Positions 9,476 to 19,353 are shown, counted from the stretch's first letter. The stretch: DNA of 64,000 bases from Flammeovirgaceae bacterium UBA6059 (GCA_002435755.1 DIYH01000010.1:1-64000); one strand, 5' to 3'. Notes: generated from the letters alone by a model not told the origin. Numbers and translations are program-made.

Positions 9476-10327
9476 ATGAAAGGTCAACCCAACATTGAAG
9501 AATTAAACAAAATAGCATCCCAGGTCAGGCGGGATATTGTACGTATGGTACACGCTTGTCAGTCGGGTCACCCCGGAGGCTCTTTAGGCTGTACAGATTT
9601 TTTTGTCGCACTATACTTCCACCTCTTGCGCCGCAAAGACGGCTTTGATATGAATGGTAATGGAGAAGACATCTTCTTTCTTTCCAATGGCCACATCAGC
9701 CCGGTTTGGTATAGCGTACTCGCACGATCTGGTTATTTTGAGACCACTGAGCTCAATACTTTTCGTATGATCGATTCTCGGCTACAGGGCCATCCTGCTA
9801 CACATGAGGGCCTACCGGGAATAAGGGTAGCTTCAGGCTCTTTAGGTCAGGGTCTATCGGTCGCGATAGGAGCTGCTTTATCTAAGAAAGTGAATGAGGA
9901 CGGTCATCTTGTTTATTGCCTTATGGGTGATGGAGAGCAGCAGGAAGGACAAGTATGGGAAGCTGCTATGTTTGCTGCACACAACAGAGTAGACAACCTG
10001 ATCGCAACAATTGATTACAATGGACAGCAGATTGATGGCCCTACCAAGGAGATCAATGATCTCATGGATCTAAAAGCCAAATGGGAATCATTTGGTTGGG
10101 AAGTCATAGAATCTGATGGCAATGATATGAATGAATTGGTCAAAGCCCTGCAGCTTGCTAAGACCTTGTCAGGAAAAGGTAAGCCTGTCATGAATCTCAT
10201 GACTACTGCTATGGGCAAGGGTGTAGACTTCATGGAAGGTACTCACAAATGGCATGGTATAGCTCCTAACGATGATCAGTTGGCTGCTGCACTTGGACAA
10301 CTCGAAGAAACACTGGGCGACTACTGA
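9476..10327 (+). CDS. Transketolase, N-terminal (thiamine-diphosphate-binding) subunit
   Basis: This encodes the ThDP/metal-binding half of a split transketolase (283 residues from the ATG at 9476; an in-frame TTG at 9461 would add five). Visible motifs are SGHPGGSLG with His32, GQGLSVAIGAA, and the ThDP motif GDGEQQEG (from 151) ending at IDYNG (Asn182). It pairs with the next gene for the pentose-phosphate pathway reactions that exchange two-carbon ketol units. The stop is seven bases before the start of the C-terminal subunit. Confidence 0.92.
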   Translation: MKGQPNIEELNKIASQVRRDIVRMVHACQSGHPGGSLGCTDFFVALYFHLLRRKDGFDMNGNGEDIFFLSNGHISPVWYSVLARSGYFETTELNTFRMIDSRLQGHPATHEGLPGIRVASGSLGQGLSVAIGAALSKKVNEDGHLVYCLMGDGEQQEGQVWEAAMFAAHNRVDNLIATIDYNGQQIDGPTKEINDLMDLKAKWESFGWEVIESDGNDMNELVKALQLAKTLSGKGKPVMNLMTTAMGKGVDFMEGTHKWHGIAPNDDQLAAALGQLEETLGDY

Positions 10328-10334
10328 TAAAAAA

Positions 10335-11300
10335 ATGGCTAACACGAAATACACTTTTACAGAAAAGAAAGATACCAGATCGGGTTTCGGTGACGGATTT
10401 CTGGAGGCAGGTCATCAAAACGAAAATGTTGTTGGACTTTGTGCTGATCTTATTGGTTCCCTGAAAATGGGTGCTTTTCAAAAGGAATTTCCGGGAAGGT
10501 TCTTCCAGGTTGGAATAGCGGAAGCCAATATGATGGGTATAGCAGCTGGCTTAACTGTAGGAGGGAAAATCCCGTTTACAGGTACCTTTGCTAATTTCTC
10601 TACCGGTCGGGTATATGATCAGATCAGACAGTCGATTGCTTATTCTGGTAAGAACGTCAAGATATGTGCATCTCATGCAGGCCTGACCTTAGGAGAAGAT
10701 GGCGCGACTCATCAGATCCTCGAAGATATCGGAATGATGAAAATGCTACCTGGTATGACAGTGATCAATCCATGTGATTACAATCAAACGAAGGCGGCTA
10801 CTATGGCACTGGTTGATCACGTAGGGCCAGTATATCTTCGATTTGGTAGACCTTCATGGCCTATATTCACTCCAGTAGATCAAAAGTTTGAGATCGGAAA
10901 GGCTGTTAGGTTTATTGAAGGTAGTGATGTTTCGATTTTTGCAACGGGTCACATGGTATGGTTAGCTATTGAGGCTGAAGCCATACTTTCAGATCAAGGT
11001 ATATCTGCAGAAGTGATCAATATACACACTATCAAACCATTGGATCATAAAGCTATTGTCGACAGTGTCAGTAAAACTGGCTGTGCGGTAACAGCCGAAG
11101 AGCATCAAATAAATGGTGGGCTTGGAGAAAGTGTAGCCCAGACCTTGTCAAAACAGTTGCCGAGCCCGATGGAGATGGTGGCAGTTAACGATAGTTTTGG
11201 TGAGAGTGGCAAACCTGTGGAATTACTTGCTAAATATGGGTTGAGTGCTGAGTCAATCGCTGAAGCCGCCAAAAAGGCCATCAGCCGCAAGCAGGGTTAA
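10335..11300 (+). CDS. Transketolase, C-terminal (pyrimidine-binding) subunit
   Basis: This is the second half of the split transketolase (321 residues). The frame is open from 10272, but the ATG at 10335 begins the family's normal N terminus (MANTKYTFTEKKDTRSGFG), and the extra 21 codons overlap the previous gene. The catalytic Glu is in QVGIAEANMMGIAAGL (Glu63), followed by the pyrimidine-domain segment SHAGLTLGEDGATHQ and a transketolase C-terminal domain. It is in one operon with the N-terminal subunit and, with a three-base gap, the aminotransferase. Confidence 0.92.
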   Translation: MANTKYTFTEKKDTRSGFGDGFLEAGHQNENVVGLCADLIGSLKMGAFQKEFPGRFFQVGIAEANMMGIAAGLTVGGKIPFTGTFANFSTGRVYDQIRQSIAYSGKNVKICASHAGLTLGEDGATHQILEDIGMMKMLPGMTVINPCDYNQTKAATMALVDHVGPVYLRFGRPSWPIFTPVDQKFEIGKAVRFIEGSDVSIFATGHMVWLAIEAEAILSDQGISAEVINIHTIKPLDHKAIVDSVSKTGCAVTAEEHQINGGLGESVAQTLSKQLPSPMEMVAVNDSFGESGKPVELLAKYGLSAESIAEAAKKAISRKQG

Positions 11301-11303
11301 GCC

Positions 11304-12518
11304 ATGCTGACCAATAGGCAGCTTTTCCTCAATAATCTAGCTCAGACCTCAGACTTCCCGCTGATGTTGGAGGTCGAGAAGGCAGAAGGTGTCTGGATGA
11401 CCTCCCCTGAGGGGAAGCAATACTTGGATTTGATTTCCGGTATTGGAGTAAGCAACGTTGGTCACAGACATCCTAAAGTCATAGCAGCACTAAAAGATCA
11501 GGCCGACAAGTTTCTCCATCTCATGGTATACGGGGAGTTTGTCCAGTCTCCTCAAGTAAGGTTAGCCAAGCAGCTTAAGACTACCCTTCCCGACAATCTT
11601 GACAATGTTTATTTGCTCAACTCAGGAAGTGAGGCGGTAGAAGGAGCTCTCAAACTGGCCAAGAGGTTTACAGGTCGTCCCAATATCGTCTCTTGTTATA
11701 ATGCTTATCATGGATCGTCTCATGGTGCACTTTCTGTAACAGGTGATGAGAACTTCAAGCGAAAATTTCGTCCTCTCCTACCCGGGATCTGTCACATCCA
11801 TTATGGCGCTTACCATGATTTAGACAAGATAGATCATGATACTGCTTGTGTGATCATAGAGACAGTACAAGGAGAAGCGGGTGTTGTTCATGCTTGTTCT
11901 AGCTATTTCGAAGCAGTCAGAGAAAGATGTTATGAAGTAGGTGCATTACTTGTGCTTGACGAGATCCAATGTGGATTTGGACGTACAGGCAAATTCTGGG
12001 CATTCGAGCACTTCGATGTGGTACCAGACATCCTGATTGCTGCCAAGGGGATGGGTGGCGGCATGCCAATCGGAGCATTTATCAGCTCTAAAGAGATTAT
12101 GTCAGTTTTTAAGAACAATCCCATACTAGGTCATATCTCTACATTTGGTGGGCATCCCATGAGTGCAGTGGCATCATCTGCCACTATTGAGGTCATCCAG
12201 GAAGAAGGACTACTTGATGAAGTGGATGCAAAAGCAGAGCTCTTCAAAGACCAGTTGATCCATCCTCGGATCAAGTCTATCAGGAATGTCGGGTTGATGA
12301 TGGCAGTGGAAATGGAATCATTCGACTTTCTTAAAGCTGTGATCGATGAAGCCATCACACTAGGTCTACTTACAGACTGGTTTTTATTCAATGATCGATC
12401 CATGAGGATTGCTCCTCCACTGATCATAACGTCGGAAGAAATAAAAAAAGCCTGTAAGTTGATCTTACAGGCCATAAATACTATCGATAGGCAGTTTAGA
12501 TCAACTGCTTCAAGTTAA
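11304..12518 (+). CDS. Class III pyridoxal-phosphate aminotransferase (ornithine/acetylornithine type)
   Basis: A 404-residue class III aminotransferase. The PLP-binding LDEIQCGFGRTG (Asp219) and the Schiff-base Lys248 in AAKGMGGGMPIGA are intact, as are LNSGSEAVEGALKLA and YNAYHGSSHGALS. The family includes ArgD, ornithine and 4-aminobutyrate transaminases; nothing nearby fixes the substrate, since no arginine genes are present. It starts three bases after the transketolase C subunit. The last 23 bases overlap the 3' end of the convergent protease gene, and its coding end also contains that gene's terminator. Confidence 0.87.
   Translation: MLTNRQLFLNNLAQTSDFPLMLEVEKAEGVWMTSPEGKQYLDLISGIGVSNVGHRHPKVIAALKDQADKFLHLMVYGEFVQSPQVRLAKQLKTTLPDNLDNVYLLNSGSEAVEGALKLAKRFTGRPNIVSCYNAYHGSSHGALSVTGDENFKRKFRPLLPGICHIHYGAYHDLDKIDHDTACVIIETVQGEAGVVHACSSYFEAVRERCYEVGALLVLDEIQCGFGRTGKFWAFEHFDVVPDILIAAKGMGGGMPIGAFISSKEIMSVFKNNPILGHISTFGGHPMSAVASSATIEVIQEEGLLDEVDAKAELFKDQLIHPRIKSIRNVGLMMAVEMESFDFLKAVIDEAITLGLLTDWFLFNDRSMRIAPPLIITSEEIKKACKLILQAINTIDRQFRSTASS
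12443..12472 (-). terminator. Intrinsic terminator for the protease gene, inside the aminotransferase coding end
   Basis: Read on the minus strand, GCCTGTAAG and its exact complement form a 9-bp stem around a 5-base loop, followed by seven T. It lies 24 bases beyond the protease stop and wholly inside the last codons of the opposing aminotransferase gene. Confidence 0.8.
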
Positions 12519-13674
12519 ACTCAACCGTCTTCTCTTCACCATTCTGAAGAATTTTTACAGAGGCCGTTCCCCCATCCTGGGAGAAGATAGTCCTTAACTC
12601 TGGAATGGTATAGTCCGTGGCAGCTTTACCATTGACTTCCAATAATTGAGTATCTATTTTGATTCCCATATCAGCCGCTGCACTGTTCTCGTGTACCTGA
12701 TGAATAAGAATCTGTTTCATGGACTTGTCATATTGAAAGTCAATACCAGCAGCGTCCACCATAAACTGATTGTCGAAGACATCATTTTGTTCAAAGTAGA
12801 TCTTCTTGCGCGCATAGTCATAAGTAATGTTGAAGTGCTTAAGTAGCTCATTACCCAAAATACCGGCCACTTTGCTATTATTCTGAATACCATGTTCTGC
12901 CTGAGAAAGACCAATTGGCAGGTTATCAAAACTAAACCCACCGAAGGAGAAGTCCGTTGCTCTACCCTTATAGTGCTTAGTCTCATTGCTACTTAAGCCG
13001 GCGACATAATAACTATAGTTGTCACCTATCAGGTCAACCATCCCATTCTTATTCACATATGGTGTGTTGAAATCTACAGAGGTCCTGGCACCTGTATCAA
13101 TAAAGAAATCACCTTTGAGCTGCTTCCCGTTAGCCATGGTTACACTTGCCGGAATGTAAGGAATATACGAGTTGAGCTTTAGCTTGAAGCTCTTGCCGCC
13201 ACCATTGTACAGAAACCCATCTTCATTGTAAATCTGAAACTCATTGCCTTCATAATCAATTTTGATCACGTATTGGTCCAGCACATCAAACCCAATGATA
13301 CCATCAATCTTACGTCCAATACTGATTTCCAGGTGATTGAGTGAGGTCTCATATATCTCGATATCATTCACCGGTAGGCCACCTATCTCTACAGTCTGAT
13401 GCTTCAGCAACGCTCCGGTAACACTGCCACCTGCGGAGGTCTTCCTCACCTTACCATCCGAGACCATATCCAATCTACGCGCTGTTTCGATGTTGAGCAC
13501 TGTCAAGCCATCACCAGTATCAAAAATAAAATCCAGTGGCTCAGAGTCATTGACGCTGACCTTAATAAATATGTGATCGCCAAAAAGCTCAAACGGAACG
13601 GTCGACGTTGGTGTCTGCGCAAGTACACTCAGAGCACCGAGTATACCCAAAATTGCAAAAAGTACTCTTTTCAT
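12496..13674 (-). CDS. Secreted retropepsin-like aspartic protease with C-terminal PDZ domain
   Basis: The 392-residue protein has a signal peptide (MKRVLFAILGILGALSVLAQ) and two pepsin-like half-domains, each with its catalytic motif: FDTGD (Asp52) and IDTGA (Asp193). A PDZ domain covers about residues 310-385, marked by HENSAAADMGIKIDTQLLEVNG. Single-chain proteins with two DTG motifs and a PDZ domain are common in Bacteroidota and are expected to act in the envelope; their substrates are unknown. It stands 68 bases downstream of the amidohydrolase genes on the same strand, so it may share their transcript. Confidence 0.86.
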   Translation of the reverse strand: MKRVLFAILGILGALSVLAQTPTSTVPFELFGDHIFIKVSVNDSEPLDFIFDTGDGLTVLNIETARRLDMVSDGKVRKTSAGGSVTGALLKHQTVEIGGLPVNDIEIYETSLNHLEISIGRKIDGIIGFDVLDQYVIKIDYEGNEFQIYNEDGFLYNGGGKSFKLKLNSYIPYIPASVTMANGKQLKGDFFIDTGARTSVDFNTPYVNKNGMVDLIGDNYSYYVAGLSSNETKHYKGRATDFSFGGFSFDNLPIGLSQAEHGIQNNSKVAGILGNELLKHFNITYDYARKKIYFEQNDVFDNQFMVDAAGIDFQYDKSMKQILIHQVHENSAAADMGIKIDTQLLEVNGKAATDYTIPELRTIFSQDGGTASVKILQNGEEKTVEFNLKQLI

Positions 13675-13742
13675 ATTGTTCGTTTTCTCCGCTTGAAATT
13701 ATGAATTAGTCTCAACTAAACCAACCGCATGAACAATGCCAG

Positions 13743-15047
13743 TTATTCATTATCACCATACTTGCGCTTAAAGCGATCATATAGCATTTGTTGTTTACCG
13801 TCAAGATTGACCTCCCTACCGGTAATAAAGGCGTGTGTGACCCTACTCGTCCTCATATCCAACAGGTCTCCTTCACTTACTATGAGGTTTGCATCTTTAC
13901 CTTCAGCTATTGTACCGGTTGTCTCTCCAATTCCAAGTATATCTGCTGTATTCGATGTAACTAGCTGAAGTGCCTCCTCTTTGTCAAGACCATACGCAGC
14001 AACTGTACCAGCGAAAAAGGGTAGATTCCTGGAGTTTTGAAGTCTTGGGTAAGTCAACCCTACTTTGATGCCCTCCTTGTAGAGAATAGCAGGTAGTTTA
14101 TATGAAAGATCCACATCTTCATCCTCTCTTGATGGCAAACGGTGAACCTGATCAATCAAAACCGGTACATCATGTTCCTGAATAAAACTCATGCAGTAAT
14201 AGGAATCTCGTGCACCTACCAGTACTACATTAGGTATCCCCATTGACTTGAGCATGCTCACTGATTGTATTATTTCGTCACGTGCATCTGCATGAACGAA
14301 AAGGCGCTTATCACCATTGATGACACCTTTCATGGCTTCTAATTTTAAGTTGGTAGCATTAGGTGACCCAACTTCAGAATATGCCTTGGCATCCATCATA
14401 AAGTCCTTGATACGATCGACCGTCTCATCATAACGAGGGTTAGGCCTACCTGTTGACTCCCCCATCCACCAACGTGCACCAAACATCTTAGAAGGCCAAT
14501 CCAAATGCACTCCATCATCCTCCAGGTATGCCGCGTCTTCCCAATTCCAACCTTCAAGCATCATGATAGAGGAAGTACCTGTTACGATACCACCTCTGGG
14601 TGTTGGTTGAGCCAATAATATTCCGTTATACCTAAGTGTAGCGATTATCTCTGAGTCTGTGTTATAAGCTACAAGACTTCTCACATTAGGAGTCATCTCA
14701 CCTACCTCAGTGTGATCACGAGTAGACCGGACCGCAGATATTTCCTCTAATCCAAGTGTAGTGTTTGGAAGGATCAAACCTGGGTAAACATGCTTACCTG
14801 CTATTTCAATCACCTTGTATTTCGATAGATCCAATCTCATGATCCTGGCATCCCCTACTAAAGTGATTTTACCATCTTCAAACGCAATGGCACTATTCTC
14901 GATCACTTCTCCATTGCCCAAATGAGCTGTGGCATTTATTAAGATGATTGGACCTTCCTGGGACTTCACAGGCTCTGGTACCTGCGCCATTACCCAAGTC
15001 GAGATCAAACAAAGTCCGATAATTGCTGAATTTAGTATTGCTCTCAT
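13743..15047 (-). CDS. Amidohydrolase-like exported protein lacking metal-ligand motifs
   Basis: A signal peptide (ending TWVMAQ) precedes an amidohydrolase-type fold of 434 residues. The start of the barrel reads GKHVYPGLILPNTTLGLEE where active relatives have PGxIDxHxH, so the first two metal ligands are missing. The late segment LTYPRLQNSRNLPFFAG also lacks the usual Asp. The C-terminal signature (ALQLVTSNTADILGIGETTGTIAEGKDANLIV, read in two parts) is well preserved. It lies six bases after the 1003-residue amidohydrolase gene, so the two are surely co-expressed. It is probably a non-catalytic partner of that enzyme. Confidence 0.8.
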   Translation of the reverse strand: MRAILNSAIIGLCLISTWVMAQVPEPVKSQEGPIILINATAHLGNGEVIENSAIAFEDGKITLVGDARIMRLDLSKYKVIEIAGKHVYPGLILPNTTLGLEEISAVRSTRDHTEVGEMTPNVRSLVAYNTDSEIIATLRYNGILLAQPTPRGGIVTGTSSIMMLEGWNWEDAAYLEDDGVHLDWPSKMFGARWWMGESTGRPNPRYDETVDRIKDFMMDAKAYSEVGSPNATNLKLEAMKGVINGDKRLFVHADARDEIIQSVSMLKSMGIPNVVLVGARDSYYCMSFIQEHDVPVLIDQVHRLPSREDEDVDLSYKLPAILYKEGIKVGLTYPRLQNSRNLPFFAGTVAAYGLDKEEALQLVTSNTADILGIGETTGTIAEGKDANLIVSEGDLLDMRTSRVTHAFITGREVNLDGKQQMLYDRFKRKYGDNE

Positions 15048-15053
15048 GATCGC

Positions 15054-18000
15054 TTAGTCTTCTTTAATAGATATATAGTCCACCACATCTTCACATTCCC
15101 ATCTTCGTTTGTCTTTCCACTTAGGTTTTTGAGTGGGCTTACCAGAATCTTTTGCGTCTCGCATTTTAGCAATGATCCTTGCCCGTTCTTTCTTCAGCTC
15201 TTCTCTTAATTGTTCATCCCTTTCGATATCATAGTATAAAGTGCCGTCTACCAACGTCTTTTCAGCCTTAGCATATATCGAAAGAGGGTGATCAGACCAT
15301 AGTACAAGGTCTGCATCTTTACCTACTCTGACACTTCCCATCCGATCGTCCAGATGAAGAAGCTTGGCTGGGTTAAGCGTTACCATTTTCAGTACTTCTT
15401 CCTCTTCCATACTGCCATACTTCATGGATTTTGCCGCCTCCTGGTTCAACCTTCTCGCCATTTCCGAATCATCCGAGTTGATTGCAGTGACCACACCAAC
15501 CATATTCATCAATTCGGCATTGTGAGGGATCGCCTCTCGCACTTCAAACTTATAAGCCCACCAGTCTGCAAAAGTTGAACCACCAACACCATGCTCGGCC
15601 ATTTTATCTGCTACTTTATAACCTTCAAGGATATGTGTAAACGTGTTGACCTTAAAATCAAACCGCTCAGCGACCTTCATCAACATGTTGATCTCAGACT
15701 GCACATAGGAGTGACAGCTGATAAAACGCTCTTTATTTAGGATTTCTGCCAAGGTCTCTAATTCCAGGTCTCTCCTTGGCTGAGGTGTGGACGCTTTTGC
15801 TCTACTCGATAGAGCATTATAGGCCTTCCATTGAGCATCATACTCTCTCGCCCTGGTGAAGCCGTCTACAAAAGTTTGCTCTACACCCATCCGGGTCTGC
15901 GGAAACCGAATGTTGTGCGCAGGGGGCCGATTGCTCTGCTTCACATTTTCACCTAGTGCAAACTTGATATATCCGTCAGCTCCTTCGATCTGTAGCGCAT
16001 CAGGACCCTGTCCCCACCTGAACTTGATCAACGCAGATTGTCCACCAACGGGATTGGCTGACCCATGCAGTAGCTGTGCAGCGGTCACTCCGCCAGCCAG
16101 CTGTCTATATATATCTATGTCATCAGAGTCAACAGCATCGTACATTCGCACCTCAGCAGTAATGGATTGTGAAGCCTCATTCACTCCGAATAATGCAGTA
16201 TGGCTATGCTCGTCAATGATACCTGGTGTAAGATGCTTTCCTGTACCATCTATTTCTCTTGCTCCATCACGACTTAGGTTTTGTCCAACTGCTTCAATCT
16301 TACCATTTTCAATCAATACATCAGTGTTTTCCAATATCCCGTCCTCTTCATTGGTCCATACCGTGGCGTTTTTTATGAGTATCGTCTCCTTTTGTGGTAC
16401 ATCAGCACTACCAAAAGCTACGAAAGGGTAAATGAGCTCTCCTGTTTCAGGTGCTGCAGTATCACCAGCAGATTTATCTTCAGGAGAGATGTTATCAGTA
16501 CGAGTAGCAGACCAGTCCATCCAGCTGCCATCAGGTTTTTGAGCTTCACCTTTGATCCCTGTCTCTGTGAAAAAACCTGAAAATCGAGTATCACCATCAC
16601 CACTTGGATCAAAGACTAACGTAATGCCTGGGTCATCCATCTTCACTTTGCTTGTAAGCGTGCTGTCACCCATCATGATTTGACCTTTATGGGCTCCAGG
16701 GCTTCCTGAGATTTCAAGTGATAAAGACTTCCCACCGACCTTCAGGTCGTATTTGCCGCTACGGTCCACAGCACCCATATCAATTAAACTCATCGACTCT
16801 CCCCTGACCCAGTTCTCAAAGATTTTGGTAGAGTTGTCAAACAAATTCCCGTCAGTAATGATAAAGTTGGCCAATCGGCCATTTTGAAGCGAGCCAACTT
16901 TATCTGCTACTAGCAAGAAACTCGCCGGATTATACGTGATCGCCTTAAGTGCTTCTGATTCATTCAAACCATAGCTGACCGCCTTCCGCACATTTTTCAA
17001 GAAGCTACTAGCATCTTTCAGACCATCTGATGTAAAGGCAAACTGAACTCCATTGTCTGATAAGATCGCTCCGTTTTTGGGTGCTAACTCCCAATGCTTA
17101 AGCTCGGAGAGGCTTACATTTAATGCATCATAAGGGTCGTCAACATCATACGCATCTGGAAAACTGACTGGAATAATAAGTTTGGCATTAGTCGCCTTTA
17201 TTTCTGCCACTCTCTGGTATTCATCACCAGCTCCTTTGATGATAAACTGCTTACCAAATTCATCTCCTAACTTGTCGGCAAGAAGAGTTCTGTGCTTCTC
17301 GTTAGAAGTGATAACTTGTGGTAGGTTCTGCAAGTCATTGTAAGCTTGCAAACTAAGGTTTACTTGCTGTTGATTGAGAGGTGAACGATACCACAGACCA
17401 TCATAATACGTCTGACGCAGCAAAGCAGCCGCACCCATTATCGAGTTGGGATAGTTCTGACTGGAGCTTCCTCTGTCAAACGAGTAGTTAGCTCCTACTC
17501 TTGGAGAAATTAACATATGCTGCTCAGGCCCATCACCGAGTACTACCAGTGCTGCACTACCTCTTACGATCCCGTCAGGATGATGCGTCACTACGGCTCC
17601 AAAGCCCGCCTTTCGTAAGCCTTCAGCTGCCTTAGCATCAGTTTTGAACACCTCTGCCGCTTCGACATCTGCCTTGATCGCTTCATTCCAACCATATGCG
17701 CCTTCCTTCTTCGTGTCCAATTGAGGAGGTGCCATAAAGTTGAAACCGGCACGCTTGACCTCTGGCATACCATAGCTGGAATAGGCATCCACAAAGGCAG
17801 GGTAGATGGACATTCCTGATAGGTCTTTGATGATAGCCCCGTCCGGTACAACCACATCAACACCACTTCCTACTACAAATCCATCACGGATCAACAGTGT
17901 AGCATTTTCAAGTTTGGTTTGATAATCCACGAATATCGTGGCATTGGTAAAGGCGTAAGTGTCTACTCGTTTGTCGGCTACCCCATTGACCGGGAATGAT

Positions 18001-18065
18001 TCTTGAGCAATTGCACCTAACACCAGAGACAGCAGAATAGCTGTCAGTGTAAGCGTTCTTTTCAT
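15054..18065 (-). CDS. Exported double amidohydrolase: degenerate N half, intact C half
   Basis: This 1003-residue protein with a signal peptide (MKRTLTLTAILLSLVLGAIAQ) contains two amidohydrolase-like modules. In the first (about 25-430) the expected HxH is replaced by VDAYSSYG, so it should not bind the binuclear metal site normally. In the second (about 555-970) the motifs are present: IDEHSHTAL near 617, FISCHSY, FTHILEGY and INSDDSE. The second half therefore probably hydrolyses a C-N or similar bond in a small exported substrate, possibly a peptide or a cyclic amide as in imidazolonepropionase or prolidase-like relatives. It heads a minus-strand operon. Confidence 0.82.
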   Translation of the reverse strand: MKRTLTLTAILLSLVLGAIAQESFPVNGVADKRVDTYAFTNATIFVDYQTKLENATLLIRDGFVVGSGVDVVVPDGAIIKDLSGMSIYPAFVDAYSSYGMPEVKRAGFNFMAPPQLDTKKEGAYGWNEAIKADVEAAEVFKTDAKAAEGLRKAGFGAVVTHHPDGIVRGSAALVVLGDGPEQHMLISPRVGANYSFDRGSSSQNYPNSIMGAAALLRQTYYDGLWYRSPLNQQQVNLSLQAYNDLQNLPQVITSNEKHRTLLADKLGDEFGKQFIIKGAGDEYQRVAEIKATNAKLIIPVSFPDAYDVDDPYDALNVSLSELKHWELAPKNGAILSDNGVQFAFTSDGLKDASSFLKNVRKAVSYGLNESEALKAITYNPASFLLVADKVGSLQNGRLANFIITDGNLFDNSTKIFENWVRGESMSLIDMGAVDRSGKYDLKVGGKSLSLEISGSPGAHKGQIMMGDSTLTSKVKMDDPGITLVFDPSGDGDTRFSGFFTETGIKGEAQKPDGSWMDWSATRTDNISPEDKSAGDTAAPETGELIYPFVAFGSADVPQKETILIKNATVWTNEEDGILENTDVLIENGKIEAVGQNLSRDGAREIDGTGKHLTPGIIDEHSHTALFGVNEASQSITAEVRMYDAVDSDDIDIYRQLAGGVTAAQLLHGSANPVGGQSALIKFRWGQGPDALQIEGADGYIKFALGENVKQSNRPPAHNIRFPQTRMGVEQTFVDGFTRAREYDAQWKAYNALSSRAKASTPQPRRDLELETLAEILNKERFISCHSYVQSEINMLMKVAERFDFKVNTFTHILEGYKVADKMAEHGVGGSTFADWWAYKFEVREAIPHNAELMNMVGVVTAINSDDSEMARRLNQEAAKSMKYGSMEEEEVLKMVTLNPAKLLHLDDRMGSVRVGKDADLVLWSDHPLSIYAKAEKTLVDGTLYYDIERDEQLREELKKERARIIAKMRDAKDSGKPTQKPKWKDKRRWECEDVVDYISIKED

Positions 18066-18163
18066 GGAAATTGACTTTTTGGTTAGCTACCGGAAGTTAG
18101 CTAAAAACTGCCTTGAATGAGGTTTAACTTAAGGGCTATCACCTACCGCCCGTCAATATAGAA

Positions 18164-19258
18164 TCAATCTATATCCTCGAAATTAACATAGCCCGTCAAC
18201 CTAACGGTCTGCGTTGGGTTGTTAGGGTCATTAGAAAAAATGGTTAGCATTTTTAGTTGATTTCCCTTTCTGCCCGAAGTATCAAAGATGACCTGAAGCT
18301 TTTCTGACTCACCTTCTTGAATGGTCCTGTTATACAATACACCTTTAGTACAGTCACAGTTACTCTTGAGACTTCTAATTTGTAAAGGGTCAATACCAGC
18401 ATTGGTTAATGTAAAGACGCCCGTTATGATCTCTCCTTGATCAACTTTCCCAAAATCAACTTGCTGTTCATCAATAGCGAGGACCGGTACCTTTGCGGCC
18501 TCCTCATCTGAAAGTAGTGGGAAGAACTCTTCAACGGTGGCCAATACATTGAAGGCTTTTCTGGAGTTATCTCGCTCATCAGTAAAGAGTACCAACTCAT
18601 GGCTATTGAAACCGAGTAATTCAAGATCGCCAGGATCATATGAAAGTGTCAAACTTCCTAATTCTCCTGGTTTAAGGGTTTTAGGAGACCAACTGATGCT
18701 GATGTTGGAAGGTGCTTCAAACTTATCGAGGAAGCTTAGGTCTTCCGCTCCTTGGTTGTAAATATCAAAGCTTTTGCTAAAAACCTTCTCATTGGTCATT
18801 CTGCCAAGGTTGAAAGATCTGTACCTAGTCCTCAATGCCCCCATCTGATTGGGTAGGTTTTCTATTATTGTTTCAGGTTTTGGTTTGACAGTACCCTTAA
18901 CATATAGAAATGTAGTGGCTTCTGCATTGGTTGTGACGGTCAAGGACTTTCTAAAAGTGCCTGGCCTGTTATACGGATTGAAAGACACGACCACAAAACC
19001 TGTATCTCCTGGTAAGATCACCTTTTTCGACCAATCAGGTAGTGTACACCCACATGTGGCCTTCACATCCAAAATAGCTAATGCCCCACTCCCTACATTC
19101 AGGAATTTGAAAGTGTGTGCAACAGGACCATCAATTTCATTGATCTCTCCAAAATCGTGTACTTCCTCCAGCAATCGCACTACCGGCACATCCTGAGCAT
19201 TAAGATTAGAAATCGCCATAAACAGGCTTAAAAAAACAATTACACCTACACTTTTCAT
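18164..19258 (-). CDS. DUF1573-domain exported protein
   Basis: A signal peptide (ending ISNLNAQ) is followed by a DUF1573 domain at about 25-125, with the typical start HDFGEI and the ATCGCTLPDW loop. A less related beta-sandwich follows, then a second DUF1573-like domain at about 250-360 (VDFGKV, SNCDCT, TIFSNDPNNP). These domains are immunoglobulin-like and common in exported proteins of Bacteroidota; no catalytic role is known. The gene is upstream of the amidohydrolase operon on the same strand but 98 bases away, and divergent from trpS. Confidence 0.85.
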   Translation of the reverse strand: MKSVGVIVFLSLFMAISNLNAQDVPVVRLLEEVHDFGEINEIDGPVAHTFKFLNVGSGALAILDVKATCGCTLPDWSKKVILPGDTGFVVVSFNPYNRPGTFRKSLTVTTNAEATTFLYVKGTVKPKPETIIENLPNQMGALRTRYRSFNLGRMTNEKVFSKSFDIYNQGAEDLSFLDKFEAPSNISISWSPKTLKPGELGSLTLSYDPGDLELLGFNSHELVLFTDERDNSRKAFNVLATVEEFFPLLSDEEAAKVPVLAIDEQQVDFGKVDQGEIITGVFTLTNAGIDPLQIRSLKSNCDCTKGVLYNRTIQEGESEKLQVIFDTSGRKGNQLKMLTIFSNDPNNPTQTVRLTGYVNFEDID

Positions 19259-19340
19259 CTCCGCAAATTTGCAAAAAGACCTTCTTAATCAAAAGCAACG
19301 CTGAATATCGCTGAGTAGTTATAAGCAAGCCTTTTTATAC

Positions 19341-19348
19341 TAGTTTTG
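19341..19348 (+). promoter_or_regulatory. Bacteroidota -7 box before trpS
   Basis: TAGTTTTG matches TAnnTTTG exactly and ends five bases before the trpS ATG, so the transcript would start at or next to the start codon. A clear -33 TTG is not seen. Confidence 0.5.
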
Positions 19349-19353
19349 CCGCC

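Noticed and set aside
15856..16431. 191-codon open frame antisense to the double amidohydrolase gene
   Set aside because: Shadow of a gene with clear motifs; Cys/Ser/Pro-rich with no domain.
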